DNA of 64,000 nt from Opitutia bacterium UBA4506 (lineage in GTDB: Bacteria; Verrucomicrobiota; Verrucomicrobiia; Opitutales; Puniceicoccaceae). Both the position numbers and the translations under genes were made by a program. Position 1 is the first letter of the stretch, and each line of letters begins with the position of its first letter. Under the pieces are notes generated by a model. The model saw only the letters and a program-made list of their open reading frames with translations, did not search any database and was not told the DNA's origin. Shown here in pieces: positions 1 through 8,587 of the stretch. Location of the stretch: positions 6,189 through 70,188 of the forward strand of contig DGMY01000092.1 of the NCBI GenBank assembly GCA_002388665.1. The letters are read 5' to 3'.

Positions 1-1
1 A

Positions 2-769
2 CTCCACCCAGTCTGCGCGATTTACTCGACTTTTCTCCAACGGGCAATCGACCCGGTGATCCACGACATTTGCCTCCAGAATCTACCCGTGCTCTTCTGC
101 ATGGACCGGGCTGGGCTGTCTCCAAACGATGGTGCCACCCACCACGGGCTTTTCGATATCGCCTATCTTCGCATGATCCCTCGCACCGTCGTGATGCAAC
201 CGCGCAATGAAGATGAATTGGCCGATATGATCGCCACCGGGCTTGCTCATGAGGGACCGGCGTTTATCCGGTACCCCCGCGGCTGCGGGACTGGTGTCCC
301 GGTAAAGGATGCGCCAGCAGTTCTGCCTCTCGGCAAAGCCGAGATCATCCGCAAGGGCGTCGACATCCAAATCTGGGCTCTCGGACCCATGATTCCAGAG
401 GCCGAGAACCTCGCTTCGCGAATTGCCGAGGTCAGCGACCTCACAGTTGGAGTCGTCAATGCTCGGTTTGCCAAGCCGATCGACAGCGAGCTTCTCCGCG
501 AACAAGCGGCGCAGGCTCAACTCATTGTGACGATGGAGGATCACGTTCGCACCGGAGGATTCGGTTCGGCCGTGATGGAAGATCTTTCCAACGCGGAGAT
601 CACCACACCGGTAGAACGCATTGGATGGCCCGACGAATTTGTTGAGCATGGAGATTCCGACAAGGATTTGCGCAAGCGATTCGGCCTCGACCCCTCTTCA
701 ATTTTTAACAGGGTCCATCTGCGCATTGATCGATTGAGTACCGCCAACTCCAAGCTTCCGACGTCCTAA
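2..769 (+). CDS. dxs: 1-deoxy-D-xylulose-5-phosphate synthase, C-terminal part (5' end outside window)
   Basis: Cytoplasmic thiamine-diphosphate enzyme that condenses pyruvate with glyceraldehyde 3-phosphate in the first step of the MEP isoprenoid pathway. Only the last 255 residues are here; the frame is open from base 2. The first residues (AIYSTFLQRAIDPVIHD), then DRAGLSPNDGATHHG and FDIAYLR, are the conserved pyrimidine-binding domain of DXS. The C-terminal transketolase-like domain follows (MEDHVRTGGFGSAV, typical of DXS near the end). The gene is convergent with the sulfatase, whose stop lies 30 bases away. A 6-bp GC hairpin (788-793 with 804-809) lies between them but has no T-run. Identification rests on motif recall and is firm; no defect is seen. 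Confidence 0.96.
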   Translation, partial: LHPVCAIYSTFLQRAIDPVIHDICLQNLPVLFCMDRAGLSPNDGATHHGLFDIAYLRMIPRTVVMQPRNEDELADMIATGLAHEGPAFIRYPRGCGTGVPVKDAPAVLPLGKAEIIRKGVDIQIWALGPMIPEAENLASRIAEVSDLTVGVVNARFAKPIDSELLREQAAQAQLIVTMEDHVRTGGFGSAVMEDLSNAEITTPVERIGWPDEFVEHGDSDKDLRKRFGLDPSSIFNRVHLRIDRLSTANSKLPTS

Positions 770-798
770 GAGGCCGGGAGAACGGAACGGGCGCATCA

Positions 799-2250
799 TC
801 ACCCGCCCGCCAACGGAGCCCAACGGTGTTGGACAGGCGGTGTTCTATCCATCACAAACTGCAACCGGCGACGGTGCCATTCCAAGGTAGCACGGTGCGC
901 CAACTCTCCGGCCAGGTTGATCTGCTCAGTGGGGTCGGATCGTAGATCGAAGAGACATTCTTGCGGACCTCGATCCGGATCATCGTACTCGAGAAATTTC
1001 ACGTACTTGTAGTGCTGTGAGGTGATGCACTCCCAAACTCCCCTACTTTCCGAGAACGCATATTCTCGTATTGTTTCCGCGTCGCCAGAGACGACTGGCA
1101 AGAGTGACCGGCAGGGAATTCTGTTTTGAAAGGCAGGCCACGGCTGGCTCAATGCTTCCTCCGCATTCAATCCGGCCGCTGCGAGAATCGTCGCAGTGAT
1201 ATCCGTAATCTCAACCGGGCTGTCGTTCACCCGGCCCGTGAGGAATTGCGGATGCCGGACTGCCAACGGAACATTCTGCGACTCCCGATAGTAGCTCGAC
1301 TTCTGTACGAGGTAGTGGTCCCCCATGAGTTCACCGTGATCGCTGGTTAGTACAACCAATGTATCCTCCATCAAATCATCCGACTCCAGCTGATCCAGAA
1401 TCTTTCCGATCTCCTCGTCGACCAACTGAATCGTCGCCTTGTAGGATCGACGCAACTTCCACAGTACCTGCTTCTGCTCAGGTGTCAGTTCACCGCCTTC
1501 ACCTCTAATAAAATCGTCCTCCTCTTCGTACGGAACTGCCTCGAGAAAGCGCTGGGGTGGATCGAAGGGTTTATGTGGACTACAAAAGGAGCCTAGAATG
1601 AAGAACGGTTTATCCGGATCGCGGTCCTCAATGGCCTCACGAATTTTTCGCCCTGTCACCGTATCGATGTGGTGCTCCTCGCCAAACGGCCAAGGAGCTC
1701 CATCTTTCTCAAGCTCTACAACCGTGGGCTTGGCGTTGTTCGCACCTCGATCGCTCACCATATCGCGAAATTCTTCCAAGAGCCCCTCCTTATCGAGGTA
1801 TTCGCAGTAATCACAGTAATTCTTCACTGCCAACTGCTTTCCAGAAGTTTCCCAGACTCGATCGAAACCCAGACCCTCCATTTCCGCTCTCAGTTCTGTC
1901 AGCGGGACACCCCCTCCCCGCTCAACGTGCCACGGCCATGTCTGCAGATAATGAAATTTTCCGATTCCCGCAGTCCAATAGCCCGCGCGCTGAAGGGCTT
2001 GTGGAAAGGTCGGGGTGTCAAAATTCAGATCACCGGACATCTGCAACGTCCCGATTTGGTGAGAATATCGGCCCGTCAACAGGGCTGTCCGGCACGGCTG
2101 ACAGATCGGGTTCACCGACTGGCATTGCGTAAATGCCATCCCCTCAGCAATCCGGTCCATATTGGGCGTGGGAACTTTCGAGGTCGGCGCATAACCAATA
2201 CAATCATAGCGCTGCTGATCGGTCATGAGGAAGAGTATGTTCATCCCCAT
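799..2250 (-). CDS. Sulfatase (formylglycine-dependent, alkaline-phosphatase superfamily)
   Basis: Arylsulfatase-type hydrolase of 483 aa. The N-terminal metal-binding sequence NILFLMTDQQRYD is present. The Cys-type signature is C50-Q-P-C-R54 followed by TALLTGR; C50 would be converted to formylglycine by an anaerobic-type or FGE-type maturase, not seen in this window. Later motifs GIGKFHYLQ and TSDHGELMGDH also fit the family. No clear signal peptide: the start at 2250 (or the in-frame ATG at 2244) leads straight into the catalytic strand, so export is uncertain. It lies 65 bases downstream of the RND pump on the same strand and may be read through from it, although no functional link is obvious. 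The substrate, likely a sulfated carbohydrate, cannot be deduced. Confidence 0.9.
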   Translation of the reverse strand: MGMNILFLMTDQQRYDCIGYAPTSKVPTPNMDRIAEGMAFTQCQSVNPICQPCRTALLTGRYSHQIGTLQMSGDLNFDTPTFPQALQRAGYWTAGIGKFHYLQTWPWHVERGGGVPLTELRAEMEGLGFDRVWETSGKQLAVKNYCDYCEYLDKEGLLEEFRDMVSDRGANNAKPTVVELEKDGAPWPFGEEHHIDTVTGRKIREAIEDRDPDKPFFILGSFCSPHKPFDPPQRFLEAVPYEEEDDFIRGEGGELTPEQKQVLWKLRRSYKATIQLVDEEIGKILDQLESDDLMEDTLVVLTSDHGELMGDHYLVQKSSYYRESQNVPLAVRHPQFLTGRVNDSPVEITDITATILAAAGLNAEEALSQPWPAFQNRIPCRSLLPVVSGDAETIREYAFSESRGVWECITSQHYKYVKFLEYDDPDRGPQECLFDLRSDPTEQINLAGELAHRATLEWHRRRLQFVMDRTPPVQHRWAPLAGG

Positions 2251-2315
2251 AATCTAGGAATATTCCCAATCTCCAACAATCATCGAATCCTCCGAAATCA
2301 GATCGAATTGCCAGA

Positions 2316-5300
2316 TCATTGCGACGACCGCGGGTGGACTTCCACCGAAAACCATCGGTAGATCGCCGGAAGCACTAGCAGCGTCAGTGCCGTCGAGGAG
2401 ACCAACCCGCCGATGACAACGACCGCCAGCGGCCGCTGGACCTCACTCCCCGTACCCGAGGCAAGCAATAGAGGCACCAGCCCAAGCGCCGTAGTACCCG
2501 CGGTCATCAGCACAGGCCTTACCCGCAAGCAAGCGGCTTGAACACTGGCTTCGTCCAGCCCGACACCGTCACGAACCAACTGGTTCAAATAGGTGACTAA
2601 AACCATTCCGTTGCCCAGGGCGATTCCGAACAACGCGATGAATCCGATACTCGACGGAACCGATAAATTCTCACCAGCAATCCAAAGAGCAACGACTCCC
2701 CCCACCAGAGCGAGTGGAATGTTGAAGAGAATCAAAACGGTATTTTTGATCGAGCCGAAGGAAAGATAGATCAAAAACCCTATGAGAACCAAGGTCACAG
2801 GAACGACCAAAGCCAATCGCCGGTTTGCCTCGGTCTGCAATTCATACTGCCCTCCCCAGGTGAGGATATATCCGGCGGGCAGATCAATATTCGCATCAAT
2901 TGCATCCCGTGCCTCTTGGACAAAGCCTCCCAGATCTCTGCCGACTACATTCGATTGAATTTGAAGGTAGCGCTCAGTATTCTCCCGTACGATCGACAGC
3001 GGGCCCTCCACCTCTTCAACCACAGCGATCTCTGACAAGGGAATCAACGCGCCTTCCGGGGTCCGAACGATCAAGCGATCCAGGTCTTCGACGGAATCCC
3101 GCGCATCCTCCCGATAACGCACATAGATATCAAATCGTCGTACTCCCTCATAGATCTCGCCCGCTTCGACGCCCCCAACGGCAGCCTCGATGAGAGACTG
3201 CACTTCGGAAAGATTGAATCCAAACCGAGAGATTGCGTCCCTGTCCGGGCGGATCACGATCTGAGGCGCACCCGAGAGCTGGCCAATCTGCACGTCTGCC
3301 GAACCGGCGACCCCTCGCACCACCTCGGCGATCTCTGCCCCCTTTTCTTCAAGAACTCTCAGGTCAGGACCAAATAATTTTATCGCTAACTGAGATTTTG
3401 TGCCGCCAATCAGCTCATCGACTGAGAGTTGAATGGGCTGGGTCATGTTGGCTTGAACTCCCGGCATTCCCTCCAACTGATCACGCATGGCATTCTCGAT
3501 ATCAACCTGAGTATATCCACTGCGCCATTCCGAGGAGTCCTTCAGGACCACCATCATATGTACCGAGTTAATCGGATCGGCATGTGCCCCTACTTCTCCC
3601 CGCCCTATTCGGGAAATCGCCTGCGCGATCTCCGGGATCTCCAGCAATCTGCGCTCGGCAATCAGGCTATTTCGCTTCGTCTCCTCCAATGTGACGGACG
3701 GTGCCATGGTCAGGTTGGCAATGATATCTCCCTCCATGAGCCGCGGAGTAAACTCTGAACCCAACCGGGGAAACACTGCTGCGCCGGCGAGGAGGAGGAG
3801 TACAGCCAAGACAACCGCAACCCATCTCTTCTTCACAAGAAATGCAATTACCGGACGATAGAAGCACACTAGAAGTCGAACGATCCATACATCCCGGGAA
3901 CTTTTAATGCTCTTTCCTGAACGAACTACAGAGCGAGAGAAGAAGAGGACAGAAAAGACTGGAGCGGCAAAAAGCGCGTAGATCAAAGATCCCACCATCG
4001 CCAATGAAACCGTGTAAGCCAAAGGCCGGAACATCTTCCCCTCCACTCCCTGGAGCGTAAACAAAGGGAGAAACACTAGCACCACGATGAAGATCGCAAA
4101 CGTGATCGGCCTCGCCACTTCTTTACAAGCTCGGGCAATAATCGACAACTTAGGCTCCGACTCATTAGACGATCTAAGCATCCGGTCCGTATTCTCAACC
4201 ATGACAATGGTACCATCCACCATCATTCCGATCGCAATCGCCAGTCCTCCGAGTGACATTAGGTTCGCCGATATGCCCAGGTAATACATAGCGATAGTCG
4301 CGAAGAGCACCGAAAAGGGAATCGACAGCGCGACCACTACACTCGGACGAAAACCTCCGATAAACACCAATAGGATTAACACGACCAATCCGACTCCTTG
4401 AATCAGTGATTGCATGACGGTATTCACAGCACCCTGAACCAAGGTCTTTTGTTCGTAGTAGGAATCAATAATGATCCCATCGGGTAGAGCCTCCTCGATC
4501 TGGACGAGCTTCTTCTCCACTTCCGCAATTACCGTCGATGAATTGGTTCCGTAGAGTTTAATCACCATACCCGAAACGACTTCTTCTCGCCCGTTCCGCG
4601 TCTGCAATCCTTGGCGGATTTCCCCTCCAATCTCAATCGTGGCCAAATCATCCAGGAAAACCGGCGTGCCTCCTTCATGGGCTACCACAATTTTCTCGAG
4701 ATCCTCGCGACCACCCAAAAGGCCCTCCGAGCGCAAAATAAACATCTCGCCATTTCGCTCGATCGACTGCCCTCCTACGTTCTCATTGTTCTCTTTGATC
4801 CGCTCGATGATCTCATGCAGGGAAACGTTATAACGGAGGAGCTCCTCCGGATCGACGTTTACCTGAAATTGCTTTACGAATCCACCGATCCCCAGCACCT
4901 CAGTCACGCCTGGAACAGTCTGGAGGTGGTACTTTACCACCCAATCCTGGAGAGACCGAAGATCCTCCAACGAATATTCTCCTGTAGTATCGACAAGGTT
5001 GTAGTAGAGGACTAACCCCTGCCCTGTGGAAATAGGTCCCATCTCTGGTTCTCCAAAACCATCGGGAATGGATTCCCTCGCTTCACCGAGACGTTCCCCA
5101 ACTACCTGACGAGCAAAGTAAATGTCGGTTCCTTCTTCAAAATATACGCTGACCACCGAGAGTCCAAAATTTGAGATGGATCGAATTTCTTCCACCTTCG
5201 GTAACCCGCTCATCGCAGCCTCCACAGGAAAGGTGATAAATTTCTCAACTTCTTCCGGCCCGAGCCCCGAAGTCACCGTAAATACTTGGACCAGCACCGG

Positions 5301-5429
5301 CGAGACATCGGGAAAGGCATCAACTGGTAATTTTTTGTACCCCGCAAAACCTGCGGCCATCACGGCAAGGGTCAGCAATACGACGACAAGTTTGTTCCGT
5401 AGAACAGTGTCAATTATTCGATCAAACAT
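2316..5429 (-). CDS. Heavy-metal efflux RND transporter, CzcA/CusA family
   Basis: Inner-membrane proton-driven pump of 1037 aa, the usual length for the HME-RND family. It would export metal cations with the adaptor and outer-membrane factor encoded just upstream. The N-terminus has the first membrane helix and LPVDAFPDVSPV. The TM4 region reads SLGGLAIAIGMMVDGTIVMV followed by EN. The pore domain carries GRGEVGAHADPINSV, and the C-terminus AGTTALGLVPLLLASGTGSE. TM4 has AIG where Zn/Co/Cd pumps have DFG. The position of the third CusA methionine is Glu (SVDELIGGTKS), as in CzcA, so metal specificity is open. The start at 5429 is chosen because GGGAGG lies at good spacing and the 16-base gap to the adaptor's stop is clean; an in-frame GTG-type start further upstream would overlap the adaptor. 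Confidence 0.93.
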   Translation of the reverse strand: MFDRIIDTVLRNKLVVVLLTLAVMAAGFAGYKKLPVDAFPDVSPVLVQVFTVTSGLGPEEVEKFITFPVEAAMSGLPKVEEIRSISNFGLSVVSVYFEEGTDIYFARQVVGERLGEARESIPDGFGEPEMGPISTGQGLVLYYNLVDTTGEYSLEDLRSLQDWVVKYHLQTVPGVTEVLGIGGFVKQFQVNVDPEELLRYNVSLHEIIERIKENNENVGGQSIERNGEMFILRSEGLLGGREDLEKIVVAHEGGTPVFLDDLATIEIGGEIRQGLQTRNGREEVVSGMVIKLYGTNSSTVIAEVEKKLVQIEEALPDGIIIDSYYEQKTLVQGAVNTVMQSLIQGVGLVVLILLVFIGGFRPSVVVALSIPFSVLFATIAMYYLGISANLMSLGGLAIAIGMMVDGTIVMVENTDRMLRSSNESEPKLSIIARACKEVARPITFAIFIVVLVFLPLFTLQGVEGKMFRPLAYTVSLAMVGSLIYALFAAPVFSVLFFSRSVVRSGKSIKSSRDVWIVRLLVCFYRPVIAFLVKKRWVAVVLAVLLLLAGAAVFPRLGSEFTPRLMEGDIIANLTMAPSVTLEETKRNSLIAERRLLEIPEIAQAISRIGRGEVGAHADPINSVHMMVVLKDSSEWRSGYTQVDIENAMRDQLEGMPGVQANMTQPIQLSVDELIGGTKSQLAIKLFGPDLRVLEEKGAEIAEVVRGVAGSADVQIGQLSGAPQIVIRPDRDAISRFGFNLSEVQSLIEAAVGGVEAGEIYEGVRRFDIYVRYREDARDSVEDLDRLIVRTPEGALIPLSEIAVVEEVEGPLSIVRENTERYLQIQSNVVGRDLGGFVQEARDAIDANIDLPAGYILTWGGQYELQTEANRRLALVVPVTLVLIGFLIYLSFGSIKNTVLILFNIPLALVGGVVALWIAGENLSVPSSIGFIALFGIALGNGMVLVTYLNQLVRDGVGLDEASVQAACLRVRPVLMTAGTTALGLVPLLLASGTGSEVQRPLAVVVIGGLVSSTALTLLVLPAIYRWFSVEVHPRSSQ

Positions 5430-5445
5430 CTTAAGATCCTCCCGA

Positions 5446-6543
5446 TTAGTGCTGATGACCCACAAAGGAATCCTTCGACATCTCTGCCTTCAGAGAGATC
5501 GGGTTGCGAACGACAATCCTCTCTTTCGGCTCGAGTCCCGAAATCACTTCCCACTGCTCTCCGTCGCTCCTTCCCAGTTCCAAGGGTCTCACTTCAAAAC
5601 CTTCTGCTGTCTGCACAAAAACGGAAGGGCGATCTTCGACGACCAGGACAGCGCTACGCGGAACTGACAGACGAACCTGAGATTCTTCAACAAGTACCCT
5701 CCCCTGGATGAACTCTCCCGGTTTCCATTTACCCGAACGGTTGTCCACTTCTACCCGGGCCAATCCCGTCCTCGTGTGCTTATCGATACTGGGAGAGACA
5801 TAGACAACCTTCCCTTCATACGCATCTTCATCATGCCTACAGCGGACAGTTGCCAGAGAACCCTTTTGAATCTCATTCATATCCTGTTGGTAGACTCGAA
5901 GATCCGCCCACACGGTCGACAAATCCGCTACTGTGAAAAGTCTCGCTCCCGCTTCAACAGTCTCTCCGGGCGTAATGTCATAGCGCACAACGACCCCGTC
6001 GATTGGAGCGGTCAATGTAAAGGCGACCAAGGTATCTGAACTTTCGAGAAGCGCCATCACATCACCCTTCTTTACGGCATCTCCCAGGCGTAACTTGATC
6101 TCGGTGACGGTGCCCGCAAAACGAGGCGTCACATACGCCATTCTCTCCCGGTTGAAATCGATCTCACCCGGCAACCGAACCGCTCGTTGCAGGGTCCCCG
6201 AGGTAACCTCCGACACTTCGATCCCAAATTCCCGTACAATCTCTGGAGAAAGTTCAACCACCCCATCACGGTGACCTTCTTCGCGACTATGCCCGTGACT
6301 ACTGTGGTCCTCATGCTCGTCGCTGCTGCCGTGATCGTGGCTATCATGTTCATCGTGGCTATGTCCGGAATGATCGTCATGAGTCGCATTCTCCCCATCA
6401 CCGCCGTGCCCGGAATGACCATGGTCCTCTCCTGCCGCCCAAAGATTTCCGTGGATCATCAAAGTTGCAGAGAGTGCAACCCAACCCAAACGGGCGCCCT
6501 GTTTCTTGTTTTTTATATAAGAGGTCATATTAGAAAATTTCAT
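5446..6543 (-). CDS. RND efflux periplasmic adaptor (CzcB/CusB type) with His-rich N-terminus
   Basis: Membrane-fusion protein of 365 aa that bridges the RND pump and the TolC-like channel. A signal peptide (residues 15-36, ending WAAGED) is followed by an unusual stretch of about 55 residues rich in His, Asp and Glu (for example GHSHDEHDSHDHG), likely a metal-binding or scavenging arm. Then come the barrel-sandwich hybrid domain (PRFAGTVTEIKLRLGDAVKK) with its second half LTAPIDGVVVRYDITPGETV, the beta-barrel domain (WADLRVYQQDMNEI) and the membrane-proximal domain. The alpha-hairpin between the two sandwich halves is nearly absent, as in short CzcB-like adaptors. A further HQH ends the protein. 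It lies 20 bases after the TolC-family gene. No strong ribosome site is seen; ATG at 6528 is an alternative start. Confidence 0.92.
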   Translation of the reverse strand: MKFSNMTSYIKNKKQGARLGWVALSATLMIHGNLWAAGEDHGHSGHGGDGENATHDDHSGHSHDEHDSHDHGSSDEHEDHSSHGHSREEGHRDGVVELSPEIVREFGIEVSEVTSGTLQRAVRLPGEIDFNRERMAYVTPRFAGTVTEIKLRLGDAVKKGDVMALLESSDTLVAFTLTAPIDGVVVRYDITPGETVEAGARLFTVADLSTVWADLRVYQQDMNEIQKGSLATVRCRHDEDAYEGKVVYVSPSIDKHTRTGLARVEVDNRSGKWKPGEFIQGRVLVEESQVRLSVPRSAVLVVEDRPSVFVQTAEGFEVRPLELGRSDGEQWEVISGLEPKERIVVRNPISLKAEMSKDSFVGHQH

Positions 6544-6563
6544 GTTATCGTATGTATTCGTAA

Positions 6564-7844
6564 TTATTTAACTGATACCGGAAGAAGAATGTCCCGGATA
6601 GACTGTCGCGCATCCAAATATCTACGCACCCCGTCAATACGAGCCTCCCGCAACCCAAATAGCTCTTTTCTGCTATTGAGCACGGCCACTTGGTTCAGCC
6701 TCCCGCGCCGATAGAGTTCCTCTACTTCCCGGAGAGCTAGATTCGCCGCGGGGATTAACTCGTTATCGATGCTCGATACATCAGCCGCAGCAGACCGGAG
6801 TGATTGCCATGCACGCTGAAGTTGAACAAGCATCCTCCTTCGTTCCGTCTCTCTCTCAAATTCGACAGATCTGAGAGCGGAACGGGCCGTCCGGATGTTT
6901 CCCCGATTTTGATCCAGGAATGGGAGAGGTACGGCCACACTCGCGACAAACCCCATATTTCCATCCTCTTCATTGAAATAGCGCGCACCTCCAAAAACCT
7001 CCCAGTCGGGGGTGCCCATTGCCTCTTCCAGGGCAACTACTGCTTTCCTTCGCTCAGATTCCACTTCAAACCCACGCAATCGAACCGAACTTTCAAGCGC
7101 TTCGACAAGGGTCGACCACGAGGGGACCTGGCCGTCCAAAACTGGATCCCCTTCCACCGCAAGCGCCACCGACGGATCCATTCCCAAGTATGCTGCCAAA
7201 TCCCCCCTCGCCGCGTCCAACTCCCGCATGGCCTGGTCCAGAGCGAATTGTTGGAGACGCACCGAGAGCTGTGTCCGCACTTCTTCAGCACGTGAAGCAC
7301 TCGCCTTCTCCACCAGCTCCTTTGAAACTTCATAGCCCTGCTCAGCCAGTTCCAATTCTTCGCGACGCAGCGCTACGGTTTCCTCCGCGAGCAGAGTGGC
7401 CGCGAAGACCCGGTAGACATCCGCCTCCAGCTCCGCTCTTGCCTGCTGGATCTGCCAATCCAGAACCGTTCGATTCTGATGCTCGATCGCCACCCGAAGA
7501 TCCCGTTTGCCCGCGGTCTCGATAATCTGGCTAACCCCGAGGGTCAGCTCCAAACCCTTGACTCCGCTGATCGGCCCGGTCCCCAGAAAATTCTCGGCCT
7601 CCGCAGCAAGAACCGGATTCGGTCTGCTGCCAGCCTGTTCGATCTGTCCTTCGACCCCGTTGCGCCTCTCGGCCAACAGCTGAAACCGAGGATCATTCTG
7701 GTAGGCCAACCGCAAGGCCTGCTCTATCCGTACCGGTGAATCGAAGAGGTGATCGGGTGGATCCCCCTCCGGTGGATCGGCGTAAACTGCCGCAGCTGAG
7801 AGTAACAATGAGAGAAAACTGTTCTGAAATATAGTTGAGTTCAT
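6564..7844 (-). CDS. TolC-family outer-membrane efflux protein (CzcC/CusC type)
   Basis: Outer-membrane channel of 426 aa, the third part of the efflux complex. A signal peptide (MNSTIFQNSFLSLLLSAAAV, cleavage near AAAVYA) leads into the two TolC repeats. The first contains LRLAYQNDPRFQLLAERRNG, SRPNPVLAAEAENF and the helical EQGYEVSKELVEKA. The second contains VSVAVPLPFLDQNRGNI and EVEELYRRGRLNQVAVLNSR, typical of the OEP family in metal-efflux operons. The open frame extends upstream to 7931, but the added residues are hydrophilic and precede the signal peptide, so the ATG at 7844 is preferred. It lies 103 bases downstream of the small secreted protein and is transcribed with it and with the adaptor and pump. 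Confidence 0.92.
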   Translation of the reverse strand: MNSTIFQNSFLSLLLSAAAVYADPPEGDPPDHLFDSPVRIEQALRLAYQNDPRFQLLAERRNGVEGQIEQAGSRPNPVLAAEAENFLGTGPISGVKGLELTLGVSQIIETAGKRDLRVAIEHQNRTVLDWQIQQARAELEADVYRVFAATLLAEETVALRREELELAEQGYEVSKELVEKASASRAEEVRTQLSVRLQQFALDQAMRELDAARGDLAAYLGMDPSVALAVEGDPVLDGQVPSWSTLVEALESSVRLRGFEVESERRKAVVALEEAMGTPDWEVFGGARYFNEEDGNMGFVASVAVPLPFLDQNRGNIRTARSALRSVEFERETERRRMLVQLQRAWQSLRSAAADVSSIDNELIPAANLALREVEELYRRGRLNQVAVLNSRKELFGLREARIDGVRRYLDARQSIRDILLPVSVK

Positions 7845-7947
7845 AGAATTTCTGTATTCGGAAAAATCCGACTCTATGGCCGATGCCAGAGAGGATGAAT
7901 CGACCGGGAGCCCTTCCCCCAGCCTAGACAAGGCAGTACAGAAACTC

Positions 7948-8379
7948 TCAGATTCTCAGCTGAATCTGCTCCGCAATTCCGACAGAAATCGCCTGCGGGA
8001 GCTCAGCACTCGCTGAACTCAAATTCGATGAACTCGTCAATGACGGTGCGTCAAAGACGTCGCTCAACCGAAACAGTAAACCATTGAACAACAAATGCTC
8101 GCTCGGGGGAGTAACCACCAGGCGTGGTCCCGCCAATGGTGCCACTGCGTCCACTTCGACACGAACGTCGATACAATCGCTTTCTTCGATTTCACAAGAC
8201 CTCAAACTGGTCTCAATTGAAGAATGCTCTCCTTCCTCAGAATGGATTGATTCCGAATGGGTTGCGAAGAAATGAGCATCCCCTTCTGCGTGCATACACA
8301 GCATCAGCGCCTCAGCACCACCTACAACGGATTGTAAGGAGATGCACAAAAGAAGCACAAACGATCTGCAAAATTGCAC
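7948..8379 (-). CDS. Small secreted Cys/His-bearing protein leading the metal-efflux operon
   Basis: Unrecognised protein of 143 aa from a GTG at 8379; an in-frame TTG at 8415 would add 12 residues. The GTG is chosen because the product then begins with a compact signal peptide (QFCRSFVLLLCISLQSVV, cleavage near GGAEA). The mature part has C-M-H then EGDAHF, several His (HSESIHSEEGEH), and two more Cys in SCEIEESDCID. The rest is Ser/Leu-rich and low in charge. Its place as first gene of the efflux operon, and the Cys/His content, suggest a periplasmic metal-binding or sensing role, comparable in position to CzcI-like leader proteins. That is inference; no family is recognised with certainty. 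Confidence 0.6.
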   Translation of the reverse strand: MQFCRSFVLLLCISLQSVVGGAEALMLCMHAEGDAHFFATHSESIHSEEGEHSSIETSLRSCEIEESDCIDVRVEVDAVAPLAGPRLVVTPPSEHLLFNGLLFRLSDVFDAPSLTSSSNLSSASAELPQAISVGIAEQIQLRI

Positions 8380-8587
8380 GGGCGAATCCAAATATGAGGG
8401 GGCCCGATAAGTCAAGAGCCCAAGAAAGTTTCAAAACACAGTCGGTCGACCTCTCCCACCCGTAGACGAGGCAGGTAGTTGGTTGGTTGGGCAGATCGGA
8501 CGTCTCAGGGAGATTCCCATCGAATTCTCAGAAGGCGCGAAAGCGAACTTGCCCCAAGGCAGGAATCTCGGGAACATGCGGGCGCCT

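Noticed and set aside
788..809. GC hairpin between dxs and the sulfatase
   Set aside because: Stem of six pairs without a T-run; also overlaps the sulfatase end. Too weak to call a terminator.
1669..2361. Plus-strand frame of 230 codons opposite the sulfatase and the end of the pump gene
   Set aside because: Lies over conserved codons of two real genes on the other strand and has no motif.
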